Assembly: GCA_023664185.1 (NCBI GenBank)
Contig: JAMPGA010000001.1
Location: 1,021,019 to 1,085,018, forward strand
DNA: 64,000 nucleotides
Source: Muribaculaceae bacterium
GTDB lineage: Bacteria > Bacteroidota > Bacteroidia > Bacteroidales > Muribaculaceae
Direction: 5' to 3'
Shown: positions 40,960-49,195 of the stretch, one piece after another
Layout: each line of letters starts with the position of its first letter
Position numbering within the stretch: position 1 is the stretch's first letter
Notes under the pieces: model-generated
Told to the model about the DNA's origin: nothing
Database searches by the model: none
Seen by the model: only the letters and a program-made list of their open reading frames with translations
Translations under genes and position numbers: made by a program

Positions 40960-40967
40960 CAAAGTTA
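40960..40967 (-). promoter_or_regulatory. -7 element of dnaG, next to the start codon
   Basis: TAACTTTG on the minus strand (40967-40960), then four bases, then ATG at 40955. A -33 TTTG is not clear at the expected distance. Confidence 0.5.
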
Positions 40968-41016
40968 GTAAAATAATCCGAATTGAGCAGGATTATGTAG
41001 ATTCAAGGATTTTTAG

Positions 41017-41024
41017 TAATTTTG
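41017..41024 (+). promoter_or_regulatory. Probable -7 element of the purB operon
   Basis: TAATTTTG fits the consensus and leaves a leader of about 17 bases to ATG 41047. The -33 element is weak. It is 50 bases from the divergent dnaG element. Confidence 0.45.
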
Positions 41025-41046
41025 CCCTCAAAAGCATTTGCAAATA

Positions 41047-42390
41047 ATGAAACTGACCGAGCTTACCGCCATTTCGCCCGTCGACGGGCGCTATCGCTCA
41101 AAATGTGAGCGCTTAGACGAGTTTTTCTCCGAGTTCGCCCTCATCCGCTATCGTGTCAAGGTCGAGGTTGAGTATTTCATAGCTCTCTGCGAGGTGCCCC
41201 TGCCGGCCCTGAAGAGTGTGGACCACGGTGTGTTTGACGCGCTGAGAAAAATCTACACCGATTTCACTCTCGCCGATGCCGAGCGCATCAAGGAGATCGA
41301 AAGTGTCACCAACCACGACGTTAAGGCAGTGGAATACTTCTTAAAGGAGCGTTTCGATGCCCTGGGCCTTGATGCCTACAAGGAGTTCATACACTTCGGC
41401 CTCACATCGCAGGACATAAACAACACCTCGGTGCCCATGAGTGTGAAGGATGCCATCGCCACACTCTACCGCCCCGCCCTCATCGAACTCATCGAGACTC
41501 TCGAGGCCAAGGCCGACGAATGGTATGACATACCCATGCTGGCCAAAACACACGGCCAACCCGCATCGCCCACACGCCTGGGTAAGGAGATAAGAGTGTT
41601 CTCATATCGTCTGCGCCGTCAGCTGGCATCGCTCGACTCGGTGCCCGTGAGCGGAAAATTCGGCGGTGCCACCGGCAACTTCAACGCCCATCTCATAGCC
41701 TACCCCGACTACGACTGGCGCGACTTCGGCGCACGCTTCCTCTCGGAAAAGCTCGGCATAGAGCGCGAAGAATATACAACCCAGATATCCAACTACGACA
41801 ATTTGGCAGCCCTCTTCGACGCCCTGGCTCGCATCAACAACATCATCCTCGATCTTGACCGCGACATCTGGATGTATGTGTCAATGGAATACTTCAAACA
41901 GCGCATCAAGGCCGGCGAGGTTGGCTCATCAGCCATGCCCCACAAGGTAAACCCCATCGACTTTGAAAACTCGGAGGGCAACATCGGAATGGCCAACGCC
42001 ATCCTGAACCACCTGGCCACCAAGCTCCCGGTGTCACGCCTGCAGCGCGATCTCACCGACTCCACCGTGCTCCGCAACATCGGTGTGCCCTTGGCTCACA
42101 CTCTCATAGCCATCGCCTCGACCATGAAGGGTCTGGGCAAACTGCTGCTCAACCGTCCGGCCATCGACCGCGACCTCGACAACACCTGGAGCGTCGTGGC
42201 CGAAGCCATGCAGACCATACTGCGCCGCGAGGGTTATCCCAAGCCCTATGAGACTCTTAAGGCTCTGACCCGCACCAACGCAGCCGTCACAGCCGAGAGC
42301 ATTGCCGAGTTTGTCGAGACACTCAACGTCTCAGACGCCGTCAAGGTAGAGCTCCGAGCCATCACTCCCCACAATTACACCGGCTATTGA
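41047..42390 (+). CDS. purB: Adenylosuccinate lyase
   Basis: PurB splits fumarate from SAICAR and from adenylosuccinate in purine synthesis. The 447-residue protein has the fumarase/aspartase-superfamily signature SSAMPHKVNPIDFENSEGN and AKTHGQPASPTRLGKE with the catalytic His, and begins MKLTELTAISPVDGRYRSKCERL like the long E. coli type. A TTG three codons upstream is in frame but ATG 41047 matches the family start. It heads a tight plus-strand operon with a small membrane protein, dxs, trkA and trkH. Confidence 0.96.
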   Translation: MKLTELTAISPVDGRYRSKCERLDEFFSEFALIRYRVKVEVEYFIALCEVPLPALKSVDHGVFDALRKIYTDFTLADAERIKEIESVTNHDVKAVEYFLKERFDALGLDAYKEFIHFGLTSQDINNTSVPMSVKDAIATLYRPALIELIETLEAKADEWYDIPMLAKTHGQPASPTRLGKEIRVFSYRLRRQLASLDSVPVSGKFGGATGNFNAHLIAYPDYDWRDFGARFLSEKLGIEREEYTTQISNYDNLAALFDALARINNIILDLDRDIWMYVSMEYFKQRIKAGEVGSSAMPHKVNPIDFENSEGNIGMANAILNHLATKLPVSRLQRDLTDSTVLRNIGVPLAHTLIAIASTMKGLGKLLLNRPAIDRDLDNTWSVVAEAMQTILRREGYPKPYETLKALTRTNAAVTAESIAEFVETLNVSDAVKVELRAITPHNYTGY

Positions 42391-42398
42391 TCCCAGCT

Positions 42399-42587
42399 AT
42401 GGACACCGCCACAAAAATCCGCTTCGGCTTCATTGCCGCCCTCTGGCTCGTGCTGGTGTGGCTGGTGGTGTCATCTCAGCCTCTCACCCTCTGGACCCTG
42501 TTCATGATAACCGTATCCGGAATTGTAGTCTGGGTGCCTTTATACAAGAAATATATCAAGAATGGCAAAGGAAACAATCAGCGATAA
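42399..42587 (+). CDS. Small two-helix membrane protein
   Basis: A 62-residue protein with two hydrophobic segments (about residues 8-27, FGFIAALWLVLVWLVVSS, and 33-51, TLFMITVSGIVVWVPLY) joined by a short turn, and a basic tail KKYIKNGKGNNQR. No family was recognised. It starts eight bases after purB and its last 26 bases overlap the start of dxs, so it lies inside the operon and is probably translated; the hydrophobic pattern in only this frame supports it. It may be an inner-membrane accessory, but no function can be assigned. Confidence 0.62.
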   Translation: MDTATKIRFGFIAALWLVLVWLVVSSQPLTLWTLFMITVSGIVVWVPLYKKYIKNGKGNNQR

Positions 42588-44505
42588 GAGAGAGCCTGAC
42601 CACAGCAGACGCTATCCGCTGCTGGATACAGTCAACTCTCCGGCCGACTTGAGGAAGCTCCCCATCTCCGAGCTCCCAAAGGTCTGCGCCGAGTTGCGCT
42701 CGTTTCTGATTGATTCTCTCTCCTCTCATCCCGGCCACTTCGCTTCGTCGATGGGCGCCGTGGAGCTCACTGTAGCGCTGCACTATGTGTTCAACACCCC
42801 CTACGACCGTATCGTATGGGATGTGGGTCACCAGGCCTACGGCCACAAGGTGCTCACCGGACGGCGCGACCGCTTCGACACGCTGCGCACCCTGGGAGGT
42901 CTATCAGGCTTCCCATCGCCCAAAGAGAGCGAGTATGACACCTTTACAGCCGGACATGCCTCAAACTCCATATCGGCCGCTCTGGGCATGGCGGTTGCCG
43001 CCAAGCTACACAAGGATGAGCCGCGGCGCAACGTAGTGGCCATCATCGGCGACGCATCCATTTCCGGCGGTCTGGCCTTCGAGGGGCTCAACAATGCCGC
43101 CAACGCCAATGCCGACCTGCTCATAATCCTCAACGACAACGACATGTCGATTGATCGCAATGTGGGCTCGCTCAATTCTTATCTGGCACACCTCACCTCC
43201 TCGCGCCCCTACAACAATCTGCGCTACAAGTTAGCCTCGCTGCTGCGCAAACTCCACATTATAGGCGACAAGGGCAAGGGGCGCATAATGCGCTTCAACA
43301 ACTCGCTCAAATCGCTCATCACCCACGAGCAGAACATATTCGAGGGGCTCGACATACGCTATTTCGGCCCCTTTGACGGCCACGACATCAACACAGTGGT
43401 GCGTGTGCTCCAGGATATCAAAGACTTCCACGGGCCGCGCATATTGCACCTGCGCACCGTCAAGGGCAAAGGTTATGCCCCGGCCGAGGCCGATCCCACC
43501 ACCTGGCACGCCCCCGGACTTTTCGATCCGGCCACCGGCGAGCGACCCGCAGGCTCATCGTCAAAACCCCCGAAATATCAGGATATCTTCGGCAAGACTC
43601 TTGTCGAGATTGCCACTGCCAACCCTCAGGTTGTCGGCGTCTCGGCCGCCATGCTCTCAGGCACATCCATGGCCATGATGCAGGAGGCTTTTCCCGACAG
43701 GACATTTGATGTTGGCATCTCCGAGGGTCACGCCGTGACCTTTGCCGGAGGTATGGCCAAAGATGGTCTGAAGCCATTTGTGGCCATCTACTCATCGTTT
43801 CTGCAGAGAGCCTACTCCCACATCATCCACGACGTGGCCATCGAAGGGCTCCCCGTGGTGTTCTGTCTGGATCGTGCAGGCCTTGTGGGGGAGGATGGAG
43901 CCACCCACCACGGCGTTTTCGATCTGGCCTATCTGCGCTCCATTCCCGGCATGACCGTAGCCGCCCCGCGCTCGGCCGACATGCTGCGCCGCCTCATGTA
44001 TACGGCTCTTGATTTCAACGGTCCCTTTGCCATCCGCTATCCCCGCGGCACAGCCGACGCCGCCCCCTCAGACACCCGTCAGTCCCTTCCCATCGGCAAG
44101 GGCGAGACCCTGCGCGAGGGTGCCGACGCCACAATTCTGACCATCGGCACCGTTGCCGCCGATGCCCTCGAGGCTGCCCGGCGAGCCAAAAACGAGCTGG
44201 GGCTGGAGGTAGCTGTCCACGACATGATTTTCCTCAAACCGATGGATACCGGCATACTGGAGCACGTGCTCGCCTCAGGGTCACCCGTGATAACCGTTGA
44301 GGACGGTACCGTCGAAGGGGGCATGGGCTCAGCCGTGGCCGAGTGGCTCAGCCAGTCAGGCTCGCCGCTACCTGTGACACGCCTGGGTGTGCCCGACCGT
44401 TTCATCCCCCAGGGCAAGCCGGCAGAGCTGAGGCATCTGTGTGGATATGATGCCGAAGGGATCTTCACAGCCATCAAGAATCTAAACCTCTCTCCCTCAA
44501 AATGA
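42562..44505 (+). CDS. dxs: 1-deoxy-D-xylulose-5-phosphate synthase
   Basis: Dxs joins pyruvate and glyceraldehyde-3-phosphate using thiamine diphosphate, the first step of the MEP isoprenoid pathway. The 647-residue protein shows WDVGHQAYGHKVLTGRRDRF, the ThDP-binding region GDASISGGLAFEGLNNAAN followed by LNDNDMSIDRNVG, AEPFAD-like SEGHAVTFAGGMAKDG, and DRAGLVGEDGATHHGVFDLAYL. The family's GDG is GDA here, as in other Bacteroidetes. It is slightly longer than E. coli Dxs (620). Its start overlaps the small membrane protein gene and its stop overlaps the trkA start (ATGA, 44502-44505). Confidence 0.96.
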   Translation: MAKETISDKREPDHSRRYPLLDTVNSPADLRKLPISELPKVCAELRSFLIDSLSSHPGHFASSMGAVELTVALHYVFNTPYDRIVWDVGHQAYGHKVLTGRRDRFDTLRTLGGLSGFPSPKESEYDTFTAGHASNSISAALGMAVAAKLHKDEPRRNVVAIIGDASISGGLAFEGLNNAANANADLLIILNDNDMSIDRNVGSLNSYLAHLTSSRPYNNLRYKLASLLRKLHIIGDKGKGRIMRFNNSLKSLITHEQNIFEGLDIRYFGPFDGHDINTVVRVLQDIKDFHGPRILHLRTVKGKGYAPAEADPTTWHAPGLFDPATGERPAGSSSKPPKYQDIFGKTLVEIATANPQVVGVSAAMLSGTSMAMMQEAFPDRTFDVGISEGHAVTFAGGMAKDGLKPFVAIYSSFLQRAYSHIIHDVAIEGLPVVFCLDRAGLVGEDGATHHGVFDLAYLRSIPGMTVAAPRSADMLRRLMYTALDFNGPFAIRYPRGTADAAPSDTRQSLPIGKGETLREGADATILTIGTVAADALEAARRAKNELGLEVAVHDMIFLKPMDTGILEHVLASGSPVITVEDGTVEGGMGSAVAEWLSQSGSPLPVTRLGVPDRFIPQGKPAELRHLCGYDAEGIFTAIKNLNLSPSK

Positions 44506-45836
44506 GAATACTAATAGCCGGCTGCGGCGAAGTCGGGACTCATCTCGCCAAACTGCTTTCCCGCGAGGAGCAGGATATCACGGTGCTCGATGAAGACCGC
44601 GACAAACTTGCCACACTCGACGCCAACTACAATCTGCTCACCGTGCAGGGACGCCCGACATCGTTCGACGCCCTGCGATCGGCCGGCGTGGAGAAGTGCG
44701 ACCTCTTCATTGCCGTGACACCCTTCGAGACACGCAACATCGTGGCCTGTGCTATAGCCAAAAGCCTCGGAGCTGCCAAGACTGTGGCCCGTATAGACAA
44801 TTACGAGTTCAAAGACCCGGCAAACCGCAGTTTCTTCACCTCCATAGGCGCCGACGACGTGATATATCCCGAATACCTGGCAGCCCTCGAGATAATCACC
44901 GCCCTAAACCACAACTGGGCCCGACACTGGTTTGAGCTCCACGAAGGACAGCTGATACTGGTGGGAGTGAAGCTGCGCGACGCCGCTCCGCTGGTGGGAA
45001 TACAGCTCAAGGAACTGGGACGCAAGACCCATGACTTCCACGTGGCGGCCATAAAACGCAACAACGAGACCATCATTCCCGGCGGCGACGACCGTCTGGA
45101 GATAAACGATATAGTCTACTTCATGACCACACGCGAGCATGTGGGCGTGCTCGTAGACCTCTGCGGAAAGGTGAAACGCACCATCCGCGACGTCATCATC
45201 ATGGGTGGCAGCCGCATAGCCATACAGCTCTGCCGCATGGCCGGCGAAAAGTTCAAGTTTAAAATCATCGACCCCGACCGCGAAACCTGCATCAAGCTCT
45301 CCGAGCGGTGTCCCGACGCTCTCATCATCAACGCCGACCCTCGCGACACCGACGTGCTCCGCGATGCCGGCATCGACGACGCCGATGCCTTCATAGCCAT
45401 ATCGGAGTCGAGCGAGAGCAACATTCTCACCTGCCTCACAGCCAAAGAGTTTGGCATACGCAAAACGATAGCCGAGGTGGAAAACCTTCAGTTTATCTCC
45501 GAGGCCGAGGGGCTCAACATAGGCACTATCATCAACAAAAAGCTGCTGGCATCGTCGCGAATATTCCAGATGATGCTCGACCGTGACACCTCATCCTCGA
45601 AATGCCTGGCCATGGCCGATGCCGAGGTAGCCGAAATTGTGGCTCATGAGGGGTCGAAGATAACACGCGCGGCCGTAAAAGATCTGCGCCTGTCGCGCGA
45701 CATGACCATAGCCGGACTTATCCGCGACGGCCATGGGCAGCTCGTAGGGGGCAACACCGTGATCCACCCCGGCGACCGCGTGGTGGTGTTCACTCTCAAC
45801 GGCGTAATCCATAAAGTAGAGCGACTGTTCAGATGA
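44502..45836 (+). CDS. trkA: Trk potassium uptake regulatory protein TrkA
   Basis: TrkA is the cytoplasmic nucleotide-binding ring that gates the TrkH potassium channel. The 444-residue protein has two RCK repeats: the first begins MRILIAGCGEVGTHLAKLL (Rossmann GxGxxG) with a TrkA-C domain at about 140-220, and the second begins VIIMGGSRIAIQLCRM, with SESSESNILTCLTAKEFG and a second TrkA-C ending DRVVVFTLNG. This double arrangement is normal for TrkA. It overlaps both dxs and trkH by ATGA junctions, so the subunits are made together. Confidence 0.95.
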   Translation: MRILIAGCGEVGTHLAKLLSREEQDITVLDEDRDKLATLDANYNLLTVQGRPTSFDALRSAGVEKCDLFIAVTPFETRNIVACAIAKSLGAAKTVARIDNYEFKDPANRSFFTSIGADDVIYPEYLAALEIITALNHNWARHWFELHEGQLILVGVKLRDAAPLVGIQLKELGRKTHDFHVAAIKRNNETIIPGGDDRLEINDIVYFMTTREHVGVLVDLCGKVKRTIRDVIIMGGSRIAIQLCRMAGEKFKFKIIDPDRETCIKLSERCPDALIINADPRDTDVLRDAGIDDADAFIAISESSESNILTCLTAKEFGIRKTIAEVENLQFISEAEGLNIGTIINKKLLASSRIFQMMLDRDTSSSKCLAMADAEVAEIVAHEGSKITRAAVKDLRLSRDMTIAGLIRDGHGQLVGGNTVIHPGDRVVVFTLNGVIHKVERLFR

Positions 45837-47329
45837 GAAACCGAGTCCGCGACCTGCGACGCAACCTCCCCTTCATCAACTTCCCCGTAGTGATCAGGGT
45901 GATAGGATTCCTGCTTCTTATCGAGGCCGGATTCCTGATGATACCCATGGTCACCTGTCTGATCTACGATGAGGCCGACTGGCTTGATTTCCTCTTCACG
46001 GCGCTTGTCACCATGGGCACAGGGTGCGCTCTGTCCACCCTCATAAAACCAACCACATCGCAGATAGGCAAACGCGAGGGATTTCTCCTCACGGCCATGG
46101 TGTGGATAGTGCTGTCGTTTTTCGGCATGATACCCTTCATGCTTATGGAGCGCGAGCCTCTCGCCATCTCCGACGCCTTCTTTGAGTCGATGTCGGGCTT
46201 CACCACCACCGGCGCCACCATCATGACATCCATTAACCATCTGGGCCACGGCGCGCTGATGTGGCGCTCGCTCATGCAGTGGATCGGGGGCATGGGTATT
46301 ATTCTCTTCACCCTCGCTGTGGTGCCCATGCTCAACTCGTCGGGAGGCATGCAGATGTTCAACGCCGAGGTCACCGGAATCACCCACGACAAACTGCGTC
46401 CGCGCATCTCGCAGACAGCCAAGAGTCTGTGGCTCATCTACACATGCCTCACACTCACTCTCGGCGTGCTGCTGTGGTTTGGACCCATGGATACCTTCGA
46501 AGCCATATGCTATGCGTTCTCCGTGATGTCGACCGGAGGCTTCTCCACATGCGATGCCGGCCTCACCGTGTGGGACTCCGACTATGTGGAGGCCGTCGTA
46601 ACCATCTTTATGTTTCTTGGCGGTGTCAGCTTCACGCTGCTCTACCGCCTGGTTCACCGTGACTTCCGTGCCGTGTGGTCAAACGATGTTTTCAGGGTAT
46701 ACATCTATCTCATATTTGCCACCTACATAATTTTCGTGGCCAACATCCTGTATATCGGCTCCTACACCGATCTCAAGTCCATCACACTCGACCCTCTGTT
46801 TCAGATAGTCTCTATGATGTCGTCTACAGGGTTTGAGGTGGCCGACTTCGGCTCGTGGGGCACCTTTGTGCTGGCCGTGACCTTTGTGCTCATGTTTTTC
46901 GGAGCCTGTGCAGGTTCCACCAGCGGCGGCGCCAAACTTGACCGCCTCATCTACATGCTCAAAAACTGCCGCAACGAGATAGAGCGGTGCATACATCCCA
47001 ACAATATCCTCACAGTGCGTGTCAACGGCAAGGTCATCCCCCACGACACAGTGTCGAAGGTCGTGGCCTTCCTTTGCCTTTATGTGCTCATAATACTTGT
47101 GGGGGGAATAGCCCTGACAGCCATGGGCATGCCGCTGATCGACTCGTTTTTCTCGACCTTCACCTGCATCTCCAACACCGGTCTAAGCGCGGGTGTCACT
47201 GGATATGGCGGCACATTTGCCATAGTGCCCGATGCCGGAAAGTGGCTTCTGTCGTTCATCATGCTCACAGGCCGTCTGGAGCTCTTCACCGTGCTCTTGC
47301 TATTCACCCCCTCGTTCTGGCATAAATAA
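45833..47329 (+). CDS. trkH: Trk potassium uptake channel TrkH
   Basis: TrkH is the K+-conducting membrane subunit that works with TrkA. The 498-residue protein has the four M1-P-M2 repeats with filter-type sequences (MGTGCALS, SMSGFTTTGATIM, VMSTGGFSTCDAG, MSSTGFEVADFGSWG, ISNTGLSAGVTGYG) and GACAGSTSGGAKLDRLIYMLK before the last repeat. Its ATG overlaps the trkA stop (45833-45836). It ends four bases before the convergent GDPD-like gene. Confidence 0.95.
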   Translation: MRNRVRDLRRNLPFINFPVVIRVIGFLLLIEAGFLMIPMVTCLIYDEADWLDFLFTALVTMGTGCALSTLIKPTTSQIGKREGFLLTAMVWIVLSFFGMIPFMLMEREPLAISDAFFESMSGFTTTGATIMTSINHLGHGALMWRSLMQWIGGMGIILFTLAVVPMLNSSGGMQMFNAEVTGITHDKLRPRISQTAKSLWLIYTCLTLTLGVLLWFGPMDTFEAICYAFSVMSTGGFSTCDAGLTVWDSDYVEAVVTIFMFLGGVSFTLLYRLVHRDFRAVWSNDVFRVYIYLIFATYIIFVANILYIGSYTDLKSITLDPLFQIVSMMSSTGFEVADFGSWGTFVLAVTFVLMFFGACAGSTSGGAKLDRLIYMLKNCRNEIERCIHPNNILTVRVNGKVIPHDTVSKVVAFLCLYVLIILVGGIALTAMGMPLIDSFFSTFTCISNTGLSAGVTGYGGTFAIVPDAGKWLLSFIMLTGRLELFTVLLLFTPSFWHK

Positions 47330-47333
47330 TCCC

Positions 47334-48089
47334 TTACGGCATCATGGTGTCGGTGATGATGTAGTCGGCATTGATTGAGGCAGCCTCGGCAGGATCGTTG
47401 ACGGTCCATACGGCTATCTTCAGCCCTGCATCATGATACATCTTCTCGCACTCGGGTGTCAGCAGTGTCTTCTCAAGATCAATGTTAAGGCCCTTTTCCT
47501 TACACCATTCAAACATCTCGGCCCACTTCTTTTCTGCCTGATACATAAGGGGCAGATCGGGATACTTGGCCATGAGATATTCGATATATTCAGGCTCGGA
47601 GGTGAGCACGAGCACATTCTCGGGAGCCGAAACGCGGTTGATGAGTGAGGCCAGTCGGTCGAGGCTGGGATATGCGGCCTCCTTGGGGAATTTCTTCAGA
47701 TGCAACACAGCAGTGGCACCACCGTCGCGACAGATGGTCAGGAAATCTTCCACCGTGCAGATGCCGCCGGTATAGGTGAGCGAGTCTTCACGAGTCTGTG
47801 TGTACTTCTCGGCCTTGAGGTCGGCATAGTTGGAGCCTTCAATCTTCAGATTGCCGCCCAGGCGTGCGGTCTTGCCGTCGTGCGAGGTCACCAACACAGA
47901 GTCGGCCGTGGTTCGCACATGCCCTTCGATCATTTTGAAGCCTCTCTTGACGGCCTCTTTGTATGCCTCGGCCGAGTTCTCAACACCTCCGGCACATCCA
48001 CGACGACCTATCAGCATAGGCTCTGCGGCGTTGATGAGCGCCATTCCAGACAGCAGCAGAGCTGTCATTACACTTGCAAATTTTTTCAT
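47334..48089 (-). CDS. GDPD-like TIM-barrel protein with altered active site
   Basis: The 251-residue protein has a signal peptide (MKKFASVMTALLLSGMALINA) and the order of motifs of glycerophosphodiester phosphodiesterases: IGRRGCAGGVENSAEAYKEAV, MIEGHV, LVTSHD, LKKF, and AVWTVNDPAEAASINADYIITD. In active members the first motif is HRG and the second ExD; here they read RRG (R29) and EGH (H57), so one catalytic His and one metal-ligand Asp are missing, while H70 remains. It may be inactive or act on another substrate. It ends the operon beginning with the NSS gene, its ATG overlapping the hemW stop (48086-48089). Confidence 0.82.
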   Translation of the reverse strand: MKKFASVMTALLLSGMALINAAEPMLIGRRGCAGGVENSAEAYKEAVKRGFKMIEGHVRTTADSVLVTSHDGKTARLGGNLKIEGSNYADLKAEKYTQTREDSLTYTGGICTVEDFLTICRDGGATAVLHLKKFPKEAAYPSLDRLASLINRVSAPENVLVLTSEPEYIEYLMAKYPDLPLMYQAEKKWAEMFEWCKEKGLNIDLEKTLLTPECEKMYHDAGLKIAVWTVNDPAEAASINADYIITDTMMP

Positions 48090-49195
48090 ACTATTATCAT
48101 TTTAAGGATTATCTGATTTGACATAAGCCATCGGGACTCAGGTATGGCCAGACGACCAGATGGAGTCGCCACAAGGTCGCCATCGGCTATAATCTGCGGC
48201 AGAATTTTTCGGAATTCGGCCGCAATCGGCCCGCTGAACCACTGCTCTACCTCGCTTGGATCGATTCCTGCCGAGGTGCGCAGAGAAGTGATGAGCATAT
48301 CGTTGAAACGATTGTTCTCATCTTCCTCTTCAGCCTCAAAGACCCCCCTACCCTGTTTTTCAATATATCTGTGCAGATCTGACACTGTGGAGCCTCTCAC
48401 TCCCTCAATCCATGAATGAGCTCCCGGGCCGATACCGAGATAGTTACGCCCACTCCAGTAGCCGGAATTGTGAACAGCCCTGCGACCGGGAAGAGCAAAA
48501 TTTGAAATCTCATAATGCTCATATCCGGCAGTGTGTGTGGCCTGGCACAGATAGCTGTACATCTCAGTCACCAAAGCCTCTGAAGCCTCCTCAACCTTCC
48601 CCTTTGCCAGCATAACGCCCAGGCGTGTGCGCGGCTCGTAGCTCAGCAAATAGGCTGAAATATGGTCGGGGGCGAGAGCTATGAGCGCGTTGAGCGACCG
48701 CTGCCACGACTCCATGGTCTGCCCGGGCAGCCCATAGATAAGGTCGAGCGAGATATTGCCGACACCTCCAACTCTCAAAACGTTGTATGCCCTGACAGCA
48801 TCGCGGGCAGTGTGGCGCCGACCTATGAAGCTGAGTTCGTCGTCGCAGAGCGACTGCACACCCATGCTCACACGGTTTACACCCAGTCTCCTTATCCCCT
48901 CCACCCACTCAGTGGTCACATCCTCCGGATTGGCCTCGATGGTAAACTCAGTTACTTTCCCGGGGATGTTCAGCCCGGCTATGAGCCGCTCGAGCAGAGG
49001 CAAAGGGAGTATGGAGGGTGTGCCTCCACCGAGATATACAGTGTCAGGCACAAAGCCCTCCGGACACCGATCTTCATATTCGGCAAGTGCAGCCTCCACC
49101 CACCCCTCCATCTGCTGCAGACGGGGTGTGGAATAGAAGTCGCAATATGCACACTTGGAGTGGCAGAACGGTATGTGGACGTAGAGCATGGACAC
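48086..49195 (-). CDS. hemW: Radical SAM heme chaperone HemW
   Basis: HemW is a radical-SAM protein related to HemN that binds heme and passes it to apoproteins. The 369-residue protein has the cluster motif PFCHSKCAYCDF with C11, C15 and C18 and the expected GGGTPSILP, GVNRVSMGVQSLCDDEL and GIGPGAHSWIEG. Older databases call it an oxygen-independent coproporphyrinogen oxidase, but the HemW-type N-terminus (MSMLYVHIPFCHSKC) and short length favour HemW. Its start overlaps the nuclease stop by one base at 49195. Confidence 0.92.
   Translation of the reverse strand: MSMLYVHIPFCHSKCAYCDFYSTPRLQQMEGWVEAALAEYEDRCPEGFVPDTVYLGGGTPSILPLPLLERLIAGLNIPGKVTEFTIEANPEDVTTEWVEGIRRLGVNRVSMGVQSLCDDELSFIGRRHTARDAVRAYNVLRVGGVGNISLDLIYGLPGQTMESWQRSLNALIALAPDHISAYLLSYEPRTRLGVMLAKGKVEEASEALVTEMYSYLCQATHTAGYEHYEISNFALPGRRAVHNSGYWSGRNYLGIGPGAHSWIEGVRGSTVSDLHRYIEKQGRGVFEAEEEDENNRFNDMLITSLRTSAGIDPSEVEQWFSGPIAAEFRKILPQIIADGDLVATPSGRLAIPESRWLMSNQIILKMIIV

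Noticed and set aside
38775..42390. Replication origin near dnaG
   Set aside because: No DnaA-box cluster or A/T-rich unwinding region was seen in the short dnaG-purB gap.
45644..46657. A 337-codon minus-strand frame opposite trkA/trkH
   Set aside because: It spans the trkA-trkH junction and has the composition of a mirrored membrane protein gene.
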